64,000 bases of DNA from Isoetes taiwanensis (taxonomy: Eukaryota > Streptophyta > Lycopodiopsida > Isoetales > Isoetaceae): the NCBI GenBank assembly GCA_021234155.1, contig JAJEKV010000041.1, positions 6,749,880 to 6,813,879 of the forward strand, read 5' to 3'. Position 1 is the first letter of the stretch. Each line of letters begins with the position of its first letter. The notes under the pieces were generated by a model, which saw nothing but the letters and a program-made list of their open reading frames with translations, ran no database searches and was not told the origin of the DNA. Of the stretch, positions 9,771 through 24,036 are shown one piece after another. The position numbers were made by a program, and so were the translations under genes.

Positions 9771-12700
9771 CGATTTTTCAAACCCCATAACTTGAGCTAC
9801 AGAGCTCCAAATCGCTTGAAATTTGTTGCAATAGGACCGTTAGACAGCCTAGAATCCATTTATGACCTCAAATTAGGCTAGAAATGTCAAACTTTAGCTC
9901 AAAATGACCAAAATTGCTCAAACCCTTGAATTGTTTTTCCAAACTATGGTTTGTTTGTAAATAGAAGCATACCCCATTAGTACCACAAGTATTGCTCTCG
10001 GCCCAAAGCTGATGCCTTACTCCAAGGTAGAAGTGCCCAAGAACACCCCTTTGTTATAGTCATCTAAACCTCAGCATAGCAACCGAAGTCCAACTGTTGG
10101 TACATCACCTCTGCTCATGCCAAAAGCATAAACATTGACCTAATTTTGTGTCCTTCTAATAGAGTTTGACCTATACAGCCGCCACATTCACACTCCCTAT
10201 TGCCAGGATACCTAGAAAGGAGCTAGAGTCTAGAGCTGCCCAAGTCACTCCGTGTGTAGAGATTGGACCCCCCCAAACCAACTTTGCTAGGACCTTAGAG
10301 TATGCCTCAAACATCAGGGAGGTCCTGCAAAACAAACCCTCATTTCATGCCATACCACACGGCCTAATGTCCATAGACTTGTAGATTAAAGAGATGTCTC
10401 CAATAATGCTGCTCGAGCCATCTTGCTTGCTTATAGAGCCCAAAAAGGTAGGAGAGCCCTTCAAGTAGACCCTTAGACTCTAGGATATACGAGAGTTGCT
10501 TTCGAAGTACAGGGCCAGAGCCACAGACGAGCGAGAGGCGCAACTTCTTGAAGACATCAAGGTCCCAGCCGATGTACAAACAGATAAGAAGAGGAGACCG
10601 AAAAGCAGACCCAAGAGAGGGAAGCACAACGACAAACACCTCAACCGACAAACGAGTAGAACAGGACACCACCGACCTATCATCAATCTCCATCAAATGG
10701 GAAGAATATTGGTAACCAACGGCACCAAGAATGTTCTAGATGTCAACCTCCCGGCTACCACGTCCACGAGCTCACATCAGAAAGAGGATCTCAACGCCTT
10801 CACCAACTCGACGCACATGAGTTTCAAATGGAAGAACGCGAGACAACAAAATACAGTGCGTGAAGATGTTAGGCATCGATGTCGTCGTTAGCATCACGAG
10901 CTAGGGCGAGGGGCATAATCTTCCGTCGAGGAGACAACTCATGGCGACACGCAGGGCGTATAGAAAACCTGAGGGAAGATCACCACGACCCTTGCAGCCC
11001 GGCAGCTCAAAGCGCCAACGTCAACAAAAGGAGTAACCAAGCTAGGCAACCACAAAGCACCTAAGGCTGACCAAGATGAGCCTCCAGCTCCCTTGCACCC
11101 AGGGAGAACTTTCATCGGTTCCAAAAAGGTAGGAGACCATGAGAGGGAGGAGACGATATCAAGGAACATTTCGACTGAAGGCCTCAGACGCGCACTAGGG
11201 GCAAGACCAAGGAGGAGAATATTCTGCTCAAACAGAATTCGGACCCGGGAACACCTAGAAACCAAAGGAAGGACGGCTTTTACTACACGCCAGCCAAGGA
11301 GCGCACTTCGAATGGTTAGGACCCAAAGGGCCGGGGAGACGCGACCTAGCCGCCAGGTAGAAATCACGCAAAAGGCGACCGAAGGAGCTACGGTAAGTGC
11401 AATGGAGATGACCACACTTCCGGGCACGGAGAGCCACCTCGAATGAAGCAAAGCCCAAGCAACGAGAGTCGCTTTTCGAAATTCAACCCGCGGGGAATGA
11501 CAATGCCCGCCTACCGACCCACGATCTCGAGCTTGAAGACATTCAAGAATGCCCGACCGCAACAGCCGGTGACCCTACTCAAGCTCGATCAATGGCACCG
11601 CAATCAGCAATCTTGCAACAACACACCGCATGTAGGGGCGTGGCGGTTACCGCATTCCTCGCGGACGAACATACACAACAAGGAGGAGCATCTTTTCAAG
11701 GGATCACATCGACGAACACTCTTTGCAACTTGAGGTGATCAGCTCGGATCAGACATAAAGCTCAACAATAGTAGCAGCATCTCAAGGAATCCCGGAGTCA
11801 ACCTGAACGAAGAAGATGCAGCAAAACCGAAGAATCAAATGCGATAGGAGGAAGGGAAAACCTAGAGGAGTATAAATAATTAGGTAGATCTTAAGTAGTT
11901 GTTTTGCAAAAGTGGATGAATTAAAATCCCAATGTAAATGCGTATATGTCTATTGTATATCTAGGATGTCCACATATATAGTGGAGAAACATGGGTTTAA
12001 AGTCATGTTTTACTGGATTTAAGCGCTTAGATCGGAAGCTCCTTCACTTGACTACCAAAGGAGGAAGCAAGGAGGCACAACTATAGCCAAGATCAAAATG
12101 GAAGAGCAACTACGAGGGAGAAACGACTAGAGGCCAAGCAAACCTTCAACTCCAAACACTTCGGGAAATGCCCTCAAGCAGAAGACTGCTCGGCCACCCA
12201 ATGTTAGAATAAGAGACAACACCGATCATGTCAAGATCATCAACGCGGCACCAGGACATCGTCAGGGCGCAACACTACCTCTTGTAGCAGTGGCAGCACT
12301 TGACGAACTTATGACATGAGTGGCCTCAACAATGGAAGGAGGAACACCCCGACATCAACGAGCCAACTAAGAAGGCAACATCTCGACGACCATAATCCCA
12401 CCTTGTGGTAATATAGGGTGATGCGCTATGACACGTGTATTAGATGGAGATGCACTTACGAAAAGGCAATCATGATGAGGAGACATGCCTCCAACAACTA
12501 GGTGACGGCTTCGTCAGGTACTCCTACCAGTAATTAGAAGAGAAGAAGCCGACCATATCTCCGACATGTGGCACGTCAAACGCCCAAGGTAGAAGCATTC
12601 GACACCTTAACGACAAGGATAGCAACTGAAGCACCTTCGGCAAAAAGAGAGTTCAAGATAATAGCCAAGCTATTCAACGACAAGAGTATATCTAAGGCAG

Positions 12701-15700
12701 GTACTTCTTCAACTCAAGGGTCAAGTCATGCGGATATAAGGATCCATCATCCCGACAATATAGCCAGAGAGAGAGAGAGCCATGATGCTTTACTTGCCGA
12801 GAGACCGACATGCATAGAGGGACAAAGGTCGAACTGAAAGCTGGAGAAGTGCTAGCAACCGACTTCTTCCACGAAGCTTCCCGAGGCAACAGGGAGGATC
12901 AAAAACCGGCGGGCACAATCAAAACCACCGGAGGGTACCTCAAGACAAGAAGACGGCATAGCACTGAGGAACGTGACAACGTCCAAGCCAAGTGATCGAG
13001 GGGATCAGCAAGGAAGATTGGAAGCTCGATGGAGAACCAACTAGGTGAGGCAAGGCGAGGCGAGCCGATAACTTGCACGCGGACTTGCATGCAACTTGGT
13101 GAACCCAAGGATGAACGATTCAAAGAACAAGCTGCAGAAGAGAACAACTCCGGGGAGTATAGCCAAAGGAATCGCCAAGACCTCAAGAGACGCCTCCAAA
13201 TAGCTTCAAGTATCATGAAGGGGGAACAATTATTGCCCGAAACGGGATCAAGAAGCGGACCGAAATGTCGAAGCATCAACGACAAGCACACCTTAGTTAG
13301 AATGTGATGCAAAGCGGTTGTGCCATAAGCGGACAAACGTCCGGAGGGCCCAAGTATTTCAACAAGTTACCCCGGGTATGAGTGGACGTACAAATAGGAG
13401 GATATAGATCGTCAACACCATTGCACCGGGAGGAACACCGATGACATTGCCAAGGAGTAGGTCGCAACTTCGAAGGGAGGCACAAGGGAGACCTAATAGC
13501 TCTAGTAGTATAATTGTAATTATGTAAGCTATATGTTTTGCATGTATAGTTCCCTTGTTATTCCTTCCCTCCCATAGCGTAACAGATCAAAGGAAGAGAT
13601 GTTATGCAAGTTGCGGGGGAAAGCAATCAACATCGTCCAACACTCTTGAACAACTTCGGCGTATGAGGCATCGATGGAGTCGAAGAAACAATATCGGATA
13701 CTGAGTCGTCCTTTAGCTGCCAAGACAAAGAGTTCAAGATGAAAGATCTCTTTCAACGGCGCCACCTTCAGGCTTTTGAAAAGCGGCATGGAAGATTTCA
13801 AGTGATCAACTACGCCATCAAAGCCACCAGCAATGAGAGGCTCCTAGCGAACAACGTCAACCTCTACTTCAAAGAGCGTACCAGCATCAAGGAGGAGGAA
13901 GTATCGAGCGACTCGGAAGAACGTTACCTTGCTCCTTCAAGCAGGCAACGAGCGGATGAGCTTCTAGCAAGCTCAAAGATCTAAGGCCACGGGGCCTAGT
14001 AGGTTAAATGTATGGATGGTAACATCCATATTGGGATTAGAAGGCATTTCCAGATATTCTCATTGAAAGGATTTGCCCCAATATTGAGCTAAGCGTCAAG
14101 ATTGGGAAGGAAATGCATAGGAGTAACTATAATTATACACGATTGTTAACAGACATCCAATGTATTGAAACCACTTGGTGAGATTGATCTCCTCACTAAG
14201 AAGGAATCATTACTAGGATAATTGTTGACCATGTATAAATCTAGTATCTCCTAAAGAATAATCCAACTGAAAGAAAAGAAGTAATCTAACAAGTCCGGCC
14301 AACTTGTTACGATGACATCAATTCGATTGGTAGGAATATTCCAAGAGTTTAAATAACTAAGAAAGGGGGAATCTCTAGAATAATAAAATAATAGTACATG
14401 CAAGGTACATCTAAAATAAAATTATAGTAATCAAATAGTCTTTTTGAGACAAAAGGAATTGTCATGATGACAAAACCTTGTGGTTTAGAATCGTTCTAAC
14501 TAAGTAGGTAACCCATGCGAAATAAGAAGCATATAACCTCTTAAGGGGAGAGAATAGATATGACGTTGTGTACAACGTCATTGAAGGGGTGCAGGGACCA
14601 ATTTCTTTTCGAAGAAAGTGGGAGGGCTCAATCTTATGATTGAACGTACTTGTATCGAATTGACCGAATTGGTAGAATAGAGTTCACTCAGGCAATGGCG
14701 AAAGGCGAATAGAGCGTAAAATAGATAGATACCTTAGGCTCGGGGAGGCCTTCAACGTCTTGAGACCCGGCGTAGTAGCTAACTACACCAATGAAGTGGA
14801 GCAAAACTATGGGAGCAATGCAACGACCAAGTCATCTCCAAAGTACTCAACGCCCGACTCAATGGGTGGATCGCGTTCTAGCCTTAGGTAAGGTGTGCGC
14901 ATGTATTATAAGCTTTAATGTGTCTTATTGATAAGTTAAATATAGATCCTAATAACTGCATAGAAATCGTTGCATGTATATGTATCATAGGGAAATAAGT
15001 TAAATAACAACGATAATGTGAGGTAGCATGTTAATTGATCCTTCGCAAGGACGCAATTCCTTCCAAGGATAGCTATATGACCTCGGGGTCCTTATAAATA
15101 TAGATAGAAAATAGAATTCGGATATACTTAAGTATATCTTAGGGATATATTTCCAAGGGTAATGCAGGACCCAAGGAAGAGAATAAGAAGCACATCTAAT
15201 TCTTGTGTATGATAATTAAAACCTTGTCTATGTAACAATAGGTCTGAAGTAGGGTTATTGTTTAAATAATCGCGATCTAAAAGTCGTTAAATATTGCAAA
15301 GCTTAGAGTAAATTTAATTGTACTATCGGAAGTAATATATCCAATACTATGATAATGTTAATTCATAAATATTACCTTAGGGTAATTATGTTAATCACAT
15401 GCATTAAGGGAGCCAAAAAAAAAAAAAAAAATTGGCTCAGGCATGTCGATTTGTGTTTAGATTAGTTTCATGTGTAGTTAAGATTAATCTGCGCATGCAA
15501 CCTATGCTTGGTATGGATTGCATGCGTTGTTACCGATGATGAGACCACTACGGTGATCTCTAGGGCGTGGTGTAATGTCAAGGTAGGCATGACCGCGTTT
15601 CCGCCTGGACGAGTGGAAGTAGACGACCTCGAGAGAAAGGAGGTCATTAAGGAATGCATTGATAGGAAAGGCACCTTTAGCCCCATATATGCTTTGATAG

Positions 15701-16577
15701 GAGGAATCTATCCTTCCGCCCCCCCCGGGAAGGATATCCTCCACGCCCGGGCAACTAGAGGTGTAGGCATGAGCGGCATATAGGCATATAAAGGCCGTCT
15801 CCACGGCCCATAATGGAAGATCCACCCTCTTCCTACTACGGAGATTAGCCATGCATCCATGTAGATAGGTGGGGTGGTCACCATATAACCAAAATTTTTT
15901 GTAATAATTAATAATAGGTAGTGTCGACCTGCAGGCCAATAGAGCGCTCCGGAGGGCAAGGAGGTCGAACTACGAAGGCTTGCAACACAAATTTTGTTAT
16001 AATGTGTTGCAAGGGATGAAGGGTACCTTAGAAGTGTAAATTTTGTATGAAATTGATAAACTTTGATAAACTTAAATGTTGTATTAAGTAAGGTTAATAA
16101 TTACCTTATGCGTGGATTAAGTTATGATGCGATAAGTTAATAGGATAACGAAATAGTAATGTCTTAAACATTACCTTAGAGTAATTCTAATAATTAAGAT
16201 AGTAAGTATGTAATTATAGATATTGTAAAATTAATGCAGATTTTAAGGTCTGAAGACACGCAACACAAATTTTGTTGGAATGTGTTGCAAGGAATGAAGA
16301 GTACCTTAAATAATAATTGTATATGAAAGTGTTAAATTGTGATAAACTAAATGTTGTGATAATAGAAACTAATAAGTACCTTATTTTAGTAGAAGTTTCT
16401 TAATTGACAACTTATTTGATAATGTAATGGCGTAATAATGATTTAAAAATATTATCTTAAGGTAATCGTAATAAATGTGTAAGTATTATAGTAGTATATC
16501 GATGCATCGGGTTGATTGCGGGTTAGGAAGATTCCAAGGTGGGGAGAACCCGCGATCTTTGCGGACGACATCATTTC
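9771..16577 (+). mobile_element. internal region of type A element, no readable gene
   Basis: From about 10.1 to 14.0 kb it is A/G-rich on + with many short open frames. The longest, 10496-10891 and 13739-13984, give Lys/Arg/Glu-rich products without recognisable domains. From 14.2 to 16.5 kb it is AT-rich and non-coding, with an A16 run at 15416-15431 and a repeated AACACAAATTTTGTT motif at about 15984 and 16263. It may be a decayed gag-pol, but no zinc knuckle, protease, RT or integrase signature is visible. Confidence 0.6.
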
Positions 16578-16590
16578 AAGGTGGGGAGAA
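16578..16590 (+). promoter_or_regulatory. polypurine tract
   Basis: AAGGTGGGGAGAA lies directly before the 3' LTR start TGTGACATTCC. Near-identical tracts precede the type B LTRs at 22473, 28357 and 34802, which supports its role as the plus-strand primer. Confidence 0.8.
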
Positions 16591-18295
16591 TGTGACATTC
16601 CGGCCGCGATATCTCCCCTCGGGGCGTATATTGTACTGCCACGTCACGCGTACACGCCACCCCGACTGACGTGTACGCCAACGTGTAGCCAAGTGGGTAG
16701 CCCCTAGGGGGCAACTTGCTAAGAATGTGCATTAGTATTAATGTGCACATTTTTCAATGTACACATTAATGTGGGCACACATTTCCATGTGGCCACTTGA
16801 TGCCAAGTGGGCCATACCCATAGGTGCAATTAATGTGCACATTTTCCAATGTACACATTCATTAATGTGCACACATTTCCATGTGAGCACATTTGGGTGC
16901 ACACATTTCCATGTGGGCACATTTGGCCACCTAGCCCTTAAAGGCAAGTGGGCCCTTTTCCCAATTATCCCACATGCCTAAAGGGGATAATTGGAAACCC
17001 TAGCCACCCCCTTGTCTATTTAAGTAGGAGAACCCTAACTTGCCCATTTTCGTTTCTAGGGTTTTAGAACTCTGTTTTGGCTGCCTCAACGACCAAAACC
17101 GCCTCCAGAACTCTCACCGAGAGGATTGCAACGTTAGTTTCCCTTGATTCAAGCGTTTCTTGGGATGGTCGAGCTCAGGTCAGGAGGAGGAACTCAAGGA
17201 TCAGGTATTTAGGCAATTTAGTAGTCTAAACCCCATTTCAGCCATCGAATCAGTAGGTTTAGCCTCTTAAATTGCCCATAGCAGCCCTCTAGATCTCTAG
17301 ATAGCAGATTCTAACTAAAGAACCTAACTCTATGATATAGATTAGATCTTGTTCTTTAGTTCTTCTGTGATGTATATGGATGATGTATCTCTGTGAACTC
17401 CTTGTATTGGGAAGGGGGGTAGAGACCTAAAGCTTGGTAGTAGATGCTCCTAGATTAGCCTCTCTAGCACACTATAGATGCGGCCTGTGCACAAGAGCCA
17501 CACCTGGTTGTGGGTGAAGGGGCCAGACTGGCTTATAAGGAGGTTCGTGTTCTGACTCTTGAACGATCCCTATGGTGTGTTAGTGCTACCGGGGATCATT
17601 GTGACTAGGTCTAATGGCTTGCCACTGCGTGTGGGCAAGGCATGGGCTCGACACTCGTGAGGTGGTGAATATGACCTTCCATTGAGTTCAAGTTGAATAC
17701 GGGCAGTGGCCCTCTAGTCACCTTGAGTCAGCATGTAGATCTCTGGAGGGAGTGATCCCTACCTGCCCCATCGGAACTGGGGAGATGCAACCCAGGAATA
17801 GCCCTTTTGGCTATGCATCCGGCGGGCTACAGTCGGGTCCCAACACTTTTCAACCTACTCTGCAAAGTGTGCACAGGAGGGGCGGATGGAGTGGACAACC
17901 CAATGCCATGTTCTTATGCCAGCCAAATCCATTGCCATGAATTCTGTCTGCAATGACCTCTGGAGACCCAAGCTTGTCAGTCCATCCCTGTGTCCGAGCC
18001 TTGGGTAGGATTTCCTCTATGCATTGTGCTGATCATTGTCTTTCGCAGATGTGATGTGCCACCCAGAAGGGTGGGTATATGTGTTGCTCTTATATACTGA
18101 CATGTATGTTTACGCTTCCGCAGCTAGGTAGGCCCTGAGGGAGACGGGGTACAATGACCCTTTCACTCTTCCCACTGGAACCCGTCACGGTTGCAGTGTT
18201 ATGTGAAGGGCCCTGTATCGGCATGGAGCTGGTATGGGGGAAGAACTCCTGTTTGTATACGGTGAGTGCACCGTATGCGAGTAGGGGACGTCACA
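16591..18295 (+). mobile_element. type A 3' LTR
   Basis: It is colinear with 6757-8458 and ends GGGGACGTCACA at the TSD. The first 35 bases differ from the sister LTR (TGTGACATTCCGGCCG...). Further differences cluster at CAG/CTG positions. The hairpin GTATACGGTG...CACCGTATGC near the end (about 18255-18280) is intact here. Confidence 0.88.
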
Positions 18296-18300
18296 TTAGG
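18296..18300. repeat. target-site duplication TTAGG, right
   Basis: TTAGG directly after the LTR end matches 6752-6756. The interrupted sequence then resumes with TGTCTATGCAAGACACG, as at 2269. Confidence 0.9.
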
Positions 18301-18958
18301 TGTCTATGCAAGACACGTTCGGACATTTAGCAGGCAACTGCTATTCGCTACTTATCCTGGAATTGTACTATTGTACTACTCAACCCCACTACCTTAAGCT
18401 TTATTCTATTGGCCGTTGACATTTACTTCAAGTGCCAACTACCACCGCATACCCTAGCATGCAACGGATTAAGGTCCTTTGCACATTTCAAACGTATCTC
18501 CAGATCCTTCATCAGTAACTTTAGGATACGCTCGTCTTTCTCTCCTAGTGTCACCACCTAGATTACCTCTCCAGCATGTTTATCGTATGTGTACATGTTA
18601 TGTGCATAACAAACATATATCCTCATCCCACAATGCTAGAGCTCTGCTCTAACTTAGCTGAAATGTAACCTTTGTAGTTCTTATGATGTGGCTGTACCAC
18701 CTACTTCCCAAATGGGCAGGGGCCAACTCTATGTTGGACTTGTACATGCTGATGTATTCACATGTGCAGGCCAGTAAGCAGTACGTGACTTGCCCATGTA
18801 TGGATCTGCATAGAAGAGTTTAAGCACCAAGGTGCATTTAACATACTTATCATAAGAAGGTTTAAGGATACTTCCTTCTATTGCAGTTTTCGATTAACCG
18901 TCATTTGTTTAACTAACCCCAATGCTGAGGACAACATTATTTTCTAAGAGGGGGTGAA
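18301..18958 (+). mobile_element. internal region, copy 2, right part
   Basis: It continues the array element after the type A insertion and matches 2269-2929. It ends in the purine tract AAGAGGGGGTGAA before the type C LTR start. No coding capacity is seen. Confidence 0.75.
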
Positions 18959-21900
18959 TGTGACGTTCCATGTATTTATATGGTATATGTATAAATCTGA
19001 CGTCACCCAATAAAGGTACGCCACCATGGAGTATCTTAACCTAAGGGGTTGACCTAAAAGGGATACCCCGTACATAAACTATAATTTTCCCATGGGATTA
19101 TGCCATAGTTCCAAAGGTTTCTACCACAGTCCAAGGCCTTTTCTAAAGGTTCCTTCATAAATTTTATGTTTTGCCATGTTTTGTCACACCTAACCTATTT
19201 ATCTTAAGTTAGCATGTCAACCTCAACTTTTTGATCCATTTGAATGTTGTCGCTTTGGCTCCCTCATAATGAAGCGGAGGCACTAAAACCCCTGGTCTTC
19301 TAATAGGAAAATCCAATGTTTCAATCTTCATTAGTAACCGCCATATGATTATCCAATTCCTTACCCTCTTAAGAGTTTCAAGTCATAATCTCTAACGGGT
19401 CTATGCATAAAGGAAACGGATCCTCCAGCTTCTACTTCTGTACCTAGAATTGTTCACCGCGTGTAGGGTAACTCTTCGATTATATGGACTACTGGTCTAT
19501 ATAACCTTAACCGTTCTGATCAATACACCTCGTCTTGATTTTATCGGGACTTGGAATTCCTATGTCTTTGCCCTCTTCTTGGTTACCCCTAAAGGTATAA
19601 TCGCCAAAGTCATCGTACTCCTTCTTATCTTCCATCAGGGGACGCGATATTCTTATATATCTTTTCATTCCCAAAACCAAATAAATGCTCTTAGCTTATA
19701 ACGTTGAACTAATACATTGGTATCTAGAACCTTTGAGTAGTTAAGCTCTCATTATCGGTTATTCCAATACCGTTCCAACCATCCTCGGGATGTTTTTGAA
19801 CGTAACATCACCGTGTATATGCTAGACTTACTCTAGCTATTCTCACTCATTTAAACTTTTCTCGTCTTCCTTAGTACGAGTATCTAAGATAATCAACTCT
19901 AACCATTCGGATAACTTGAATGCGTATCTCTGGTAAAGCATACCTAACCCAATATCTCGTATATAAGCATATCATTATGCTCTTACGTAAACCTTGTCAA
20001 GTAATATTTCCCTCGCCTTGTACGAATATTCTATTATCTTTTAATATGACATACATCCGGATGTCACAATCGACATCCTTGATATCCTCGCTAGTGTAGT
20101 ATGTAATACTACTAAATCCTTCCTACAGCCCAGAACCACTCGTTGTTATTATGAGATATAGTAACATGTGTGCACCAACCCTAACTCTTGACTCATATAT
20201 GATTCGTTGACGTAGCCCTAGATGCTTCTCCTATATATGCTGTGGATTTCACACCACACCTTCTAGACTCTCTATCCTTAGGTTGCCTTGGTCCTCACGC
20301 TCTAGTCATAAATTCCATAGGGGCACATGCCACCCTAAGTTCCTAGTGGCCATACTTGATGTCTACTATAGGAATTCTTATCTTCATTACCTCCTCATTC
20401 ATATATGTGAACTAAAAGTTCTAGTATATACCCTATCTTTTTCTAGTTATGTTCCTAGTAAATGGTCCTAATACACATCTACCAACGCGGAACTACTCCT
20501 CGGGATGCACACACGATACCAAGTCCAGAGTACATCCTCCTTGGCCAGATGTTCATTGGATGCCTCCCTTCTTCATATTCCAGGCTTTGGTCTCTTCAAA
20601 GTGTCCCTCCAAACTCTCTATATTTGAAACGTTGTTTACAACAACTTTCAAGCACCTCTTGTCTCCCACTTGTCGTGTGGGTACATTACTTGCCTTCCTA
20701 ATGTATCATTAGTTCAACGCCAACTTTCCTTCATAGAATAAGCTTACGCCCGAGCTCCAACATACTTTGTAGCTTTTCGGGCGGTTACACCTTTTGCTAG
20801 CAATTGTCGTCTTCCATTCTAGCAGTCTTATAGAATGCTTATTCCTACCTTCGTCAGTTCGACCTCAGCTCTATTCACCTTGTGGGAAAACTACGTTCCA
20901 CACTATTGTCCAGTCTTTTATCCGACGTCTACATACCCCCGACCGACATAGGATCTGGCCATTTCCTTAATTTTCACCCTGCATAAGGATCATGCATTTG
21001 ACCAACGTTATTAAGTGTATTCACGTGCCTCACGTGGTCTTCTTAGTCGCCTATAATCTTGCGTCTTTGTTTCACACCTCAGGAACATCAATCTCTTTAC
21101 CAAACACAATATATGTGTAATTTTATAATCCATAATTTATGGATCAACATCCTCATACACATTATTCTCTACCGTTCCACGAATCAAACCTACACTTTTA
21201 AAGTGTTTTCCCTCTCAGGAGCTGGGTACTTATAATCCAGTTTCCACCTTGGCATAGTACCTCCTTAACATGGTCTATAGTAGATAATCATAAACCACTT
21301 CTCCACCAGATATATGGAGTGCTATATCCGGTCTCCTTCTACATTGAATAGCAACCTAGATGCCGCATCATACATCAATCCTTGTAATTTTTAGGTCCAG
21401 CATTTCACTTAGATACCAAACATCGTCATACCAGTTTTCTCGAGTATCCATCCAAATTAGGGGTATCTTAACACTCCTTATTCCCAACATTCAACACTTC
21501 TACTTCAAGTAGGAGCCCTGGACCTCCTCGCTTATCATCATCTAAAAGGCTCGGCCCAGACCACGATGGTTTTGATGCTTCCGCCATGAACACCATAGTC
21601 TCAAGAATCGGCCTTCGTGATACATGACGATTGCATAGCCATAGCACTGCCGGATAGCGGCCGGGCGGTACCAATTACGTTGAATGTATCGTCACCGTAC
21701 ACTGCACTGTATGTGTGATAAATTTATGAAAATAACAATAAAATAAATAAGTAATTCAAATATAAGAATATCGGGACGCCTGGTAAATGTACAAACATAA
21801 CCAATGAATTAATATGTGTCCTCATGTGACTGTAATCTATCCTAAAGATAGAAAGTGTGATTGTAGAAACATTAAAGATAATCAACAAGTTATTAAACAC

Positions 21901-24036
21901 ATAATCAAATAAAATAGAAGGGGATAAGTATGTATGTCTTACACAAACTTCTAAGGGAATAACGAGACTTAGATAACGTTAACGATATAGGTCAAAATGG
22001 AATATACGATACAATATATAATTCTATTAAAGGGTAACTATAAATGTCGAGGGGCATCTAAACACTCACAATAGCAATATATGAGTTGTTAAAATTGTAC
22101 CAAAATAGGAAAACGAAATTGTAAAGTGAAGGGAGAATATAATACATATACACACAAAAAGTTAATATGATTAGAATGACTTTCTATTAATCAGTGCGAG
22201 GTTAACAACTCTGTATTATAATATAACAACAAATGGAAGTTCTTTATATCTATACCGCCTTTAATATATAATCGAGTTACTTGTATCTATAGAAAGAATG
22301 CTTTCTAACATAGATAGAGTGTGAGCTCGTCACCACGGATGAAACAAAGGACACTTCCACAAACTTTCACTTTGTTCACTTTTAACACTCCTAAGCGATG
22401 ATCATGATGTGCGCCCTGCAACAACAAGTAGTCCCGATCTTTGAGGGCGGCATCATTTTAAGGTGGGGAGAATGTGGCGTTCGGGCATTCATACGGTATC
22501 GTAATATGCATGCACGACACGTCACTAGGACATAAGGGGTAATTGGCTAAGTGGGCGTGCGACCACAATGGTTTTATTTAGCTATGTTAATAAATCCATT
22601 GTGGATAATTATAAAGTATATAGCCTAATTACCCTAATTAAGCTAAATTAGTTAATTAGCACCAACAAGGGGGTGCCACTTGGCCCAAATCGATTGGGCA
22701 AGGCATGGTTTCCATTTTGGACACCCAAATTAGGGCTTTTGTGCCCCAATTCGAATTGGGAGCAATTGGGGATGGAGGAGGAGGAGCAGCAGCCGAGGCC
22801 CCTTGATTAGTCGAGATGGAGCAGCCCAAGACCGATTTGTGGTTAGTCATAGGTTACTATGTCGATTTATAGCATAAGCGCCTCTACGTGGTGTGTTCTC
22901 TCTCTGTTTTCTTTGTGGTTTACTTGTTAGGCTAACCCTTGATTGATATGGTGAGTATTCTTTATCTCTAGTCTCTGTAATGACGTGCTTTGGTTGATGG
23001 TTTAGTAGTTCTTTGCTTAGTTAGCACTCCGGAGATGGGGGATTACGGGGGGTAGAGACCTCTGAGCCCATGTATTGTAGTATGCTCCTGGATAGAGCCC
23101 TGTATTATTCCCATTAGTTGCGGCCTGTGCACAAGAACCCACCGGGTCCTAGATGCTATGGTCTGGCTTAGCACCGGACAAGGAAACACAACAGGTGGTG
23201 ACATGAGGGGTGGGGTCTTGCATGAGCATACAAGGCTCTGAGACTCCTACAATGGGCTAGGCCTGATGGCCGGTCACGTGAGGGCGGGTATGGGTCCCGA
23301 CACTCCCACAGGTGTAGAGGTGTGATCCGTATGGAGCACCTTGCACTTTGAGTAGATTTAGGGTGAGTAAGTGGGTGCACGATGATGGGGGTCGGCTGAT
23401 GCGCACGTATTCTCTAGCTCACCCATGGAACCACCGTGATTACGGAAGGGGCGCTTCCCGACCTGCCTCATCGGACCCGGGCGTCATGAACCTCGAGTAG
23501 GCTCAAAAGGGTGATCCCTAGAACCTGCGTCTCCGGAAGGCTATAGCAAAGCCATAGCATGAATTGACCCATCCGCAAAGTGTGCACGGGGAGGGCGGAT
23601 GGAGTGGACAACCCTAGCCGATGTTCTATGCCGATAACGCCATGCCAAGACTTCGGTCTGCGCTGATCTCTTGAGGCCCGGTAGTCGATCGATCCTCACC
23701 GAGAGTCGAGCCGGGTAGAACCTGGGGTTTGGGTGTTTTCTTAGGTTAGATGCATATTCTATGCCGTTGGTATTTGGATGGATCGCCACCCTTCGTGGTG
23801 GTTATTTATATATGATTTATCTTTGTGTGCTAACCCTTGTATTCATGCTTCCGTGGCGTAGGAGTCCCATTGAAGGCGTGGGCGAATGACCCCTTCGGTG
23901 TCCTTCTTTGGGGCATCATTTCATAGATGGCCCGAAATAGACGGGAGGGCCCCGCTCATGGCAAGTTGGTTGCCATGGGAGGAAAGTCCCCAGATGTATC
24001 TGTATGGGTGTGTGTCGTATATATCTGGGGGCGTCA
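18959..24036 (+). mobile_element. giant composite LTR (type C start to type B end), 5.08 kb
   Basis: It begins TGTGACGTTCC after a purine tract and ends GGGGGCGTCA, so it has LTR-like ends and a later primer-site relic. Inside are a C/T-rich part (18959-21700), an A-rich part (21715-22459), an internal purine tract (AAGGTGGGGAGAA) and a type B LTR (22473-24036). The same structure recurs at 24838-29909 and, truncated, 31334-36346. I infer that an older element's 3' end was absorbed to make a giant LTR. Separate nested LTRs are the alternative. No frame longer than 90 codons looks genuine. Confidence 0.55.
22473..24036 (+). mobile_element. type B LTR, complete
   Basis: It starts TGTGGCGTTCG after AAGGTGGGGAGAA. 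U3 contains the stem CCACAATGG / CCATTGTGG (about 22562-22604). It ends GGGGGCGTCA after a hairpin whose arms read CCCAGATGTAT / ATATATCTGGG. Its length of about 1.56 kb matches 28357-29909 and 34802-36346. Confidence 0.8.

Larger units (their letters stand above)
6757..18295 (+). mobile_element. complete type A LTR retrotransposon (decayed, 11.5 kb)
   Basis: Two LTRs of about 1.7 kb (6757-8458 and 16591-18295) flank about 8.1 kb of internal DNA, with a 5-bp TSD (TTAGG). The order is LTR, tRNA-Met-type primer site, hairpin-rich leader, A/G-rich internal region, purine tract, LTR. No gag, protease, RT or integrase motif can be read in any frame, so it is either a non-autonomous family or badly decayed. 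It is inserted in the older array unit. The segment 14221-14350 resembles 4945-5060 of the array element, so the families share ancestry. Confidence 0.88.

Noticed and set aside
10496-10891. 131-codon Lys/Arg-rich frame as a gag gene
   Set aside because: No CCHC knuckle or Gag motif; the area is A/G-rich with many chance frames.
19450-21674. Recurrent frames in the type C region as conserved genes
   Set aside because: They repeat only because the units are duplicated; they are disrupted by indels and lack domains.
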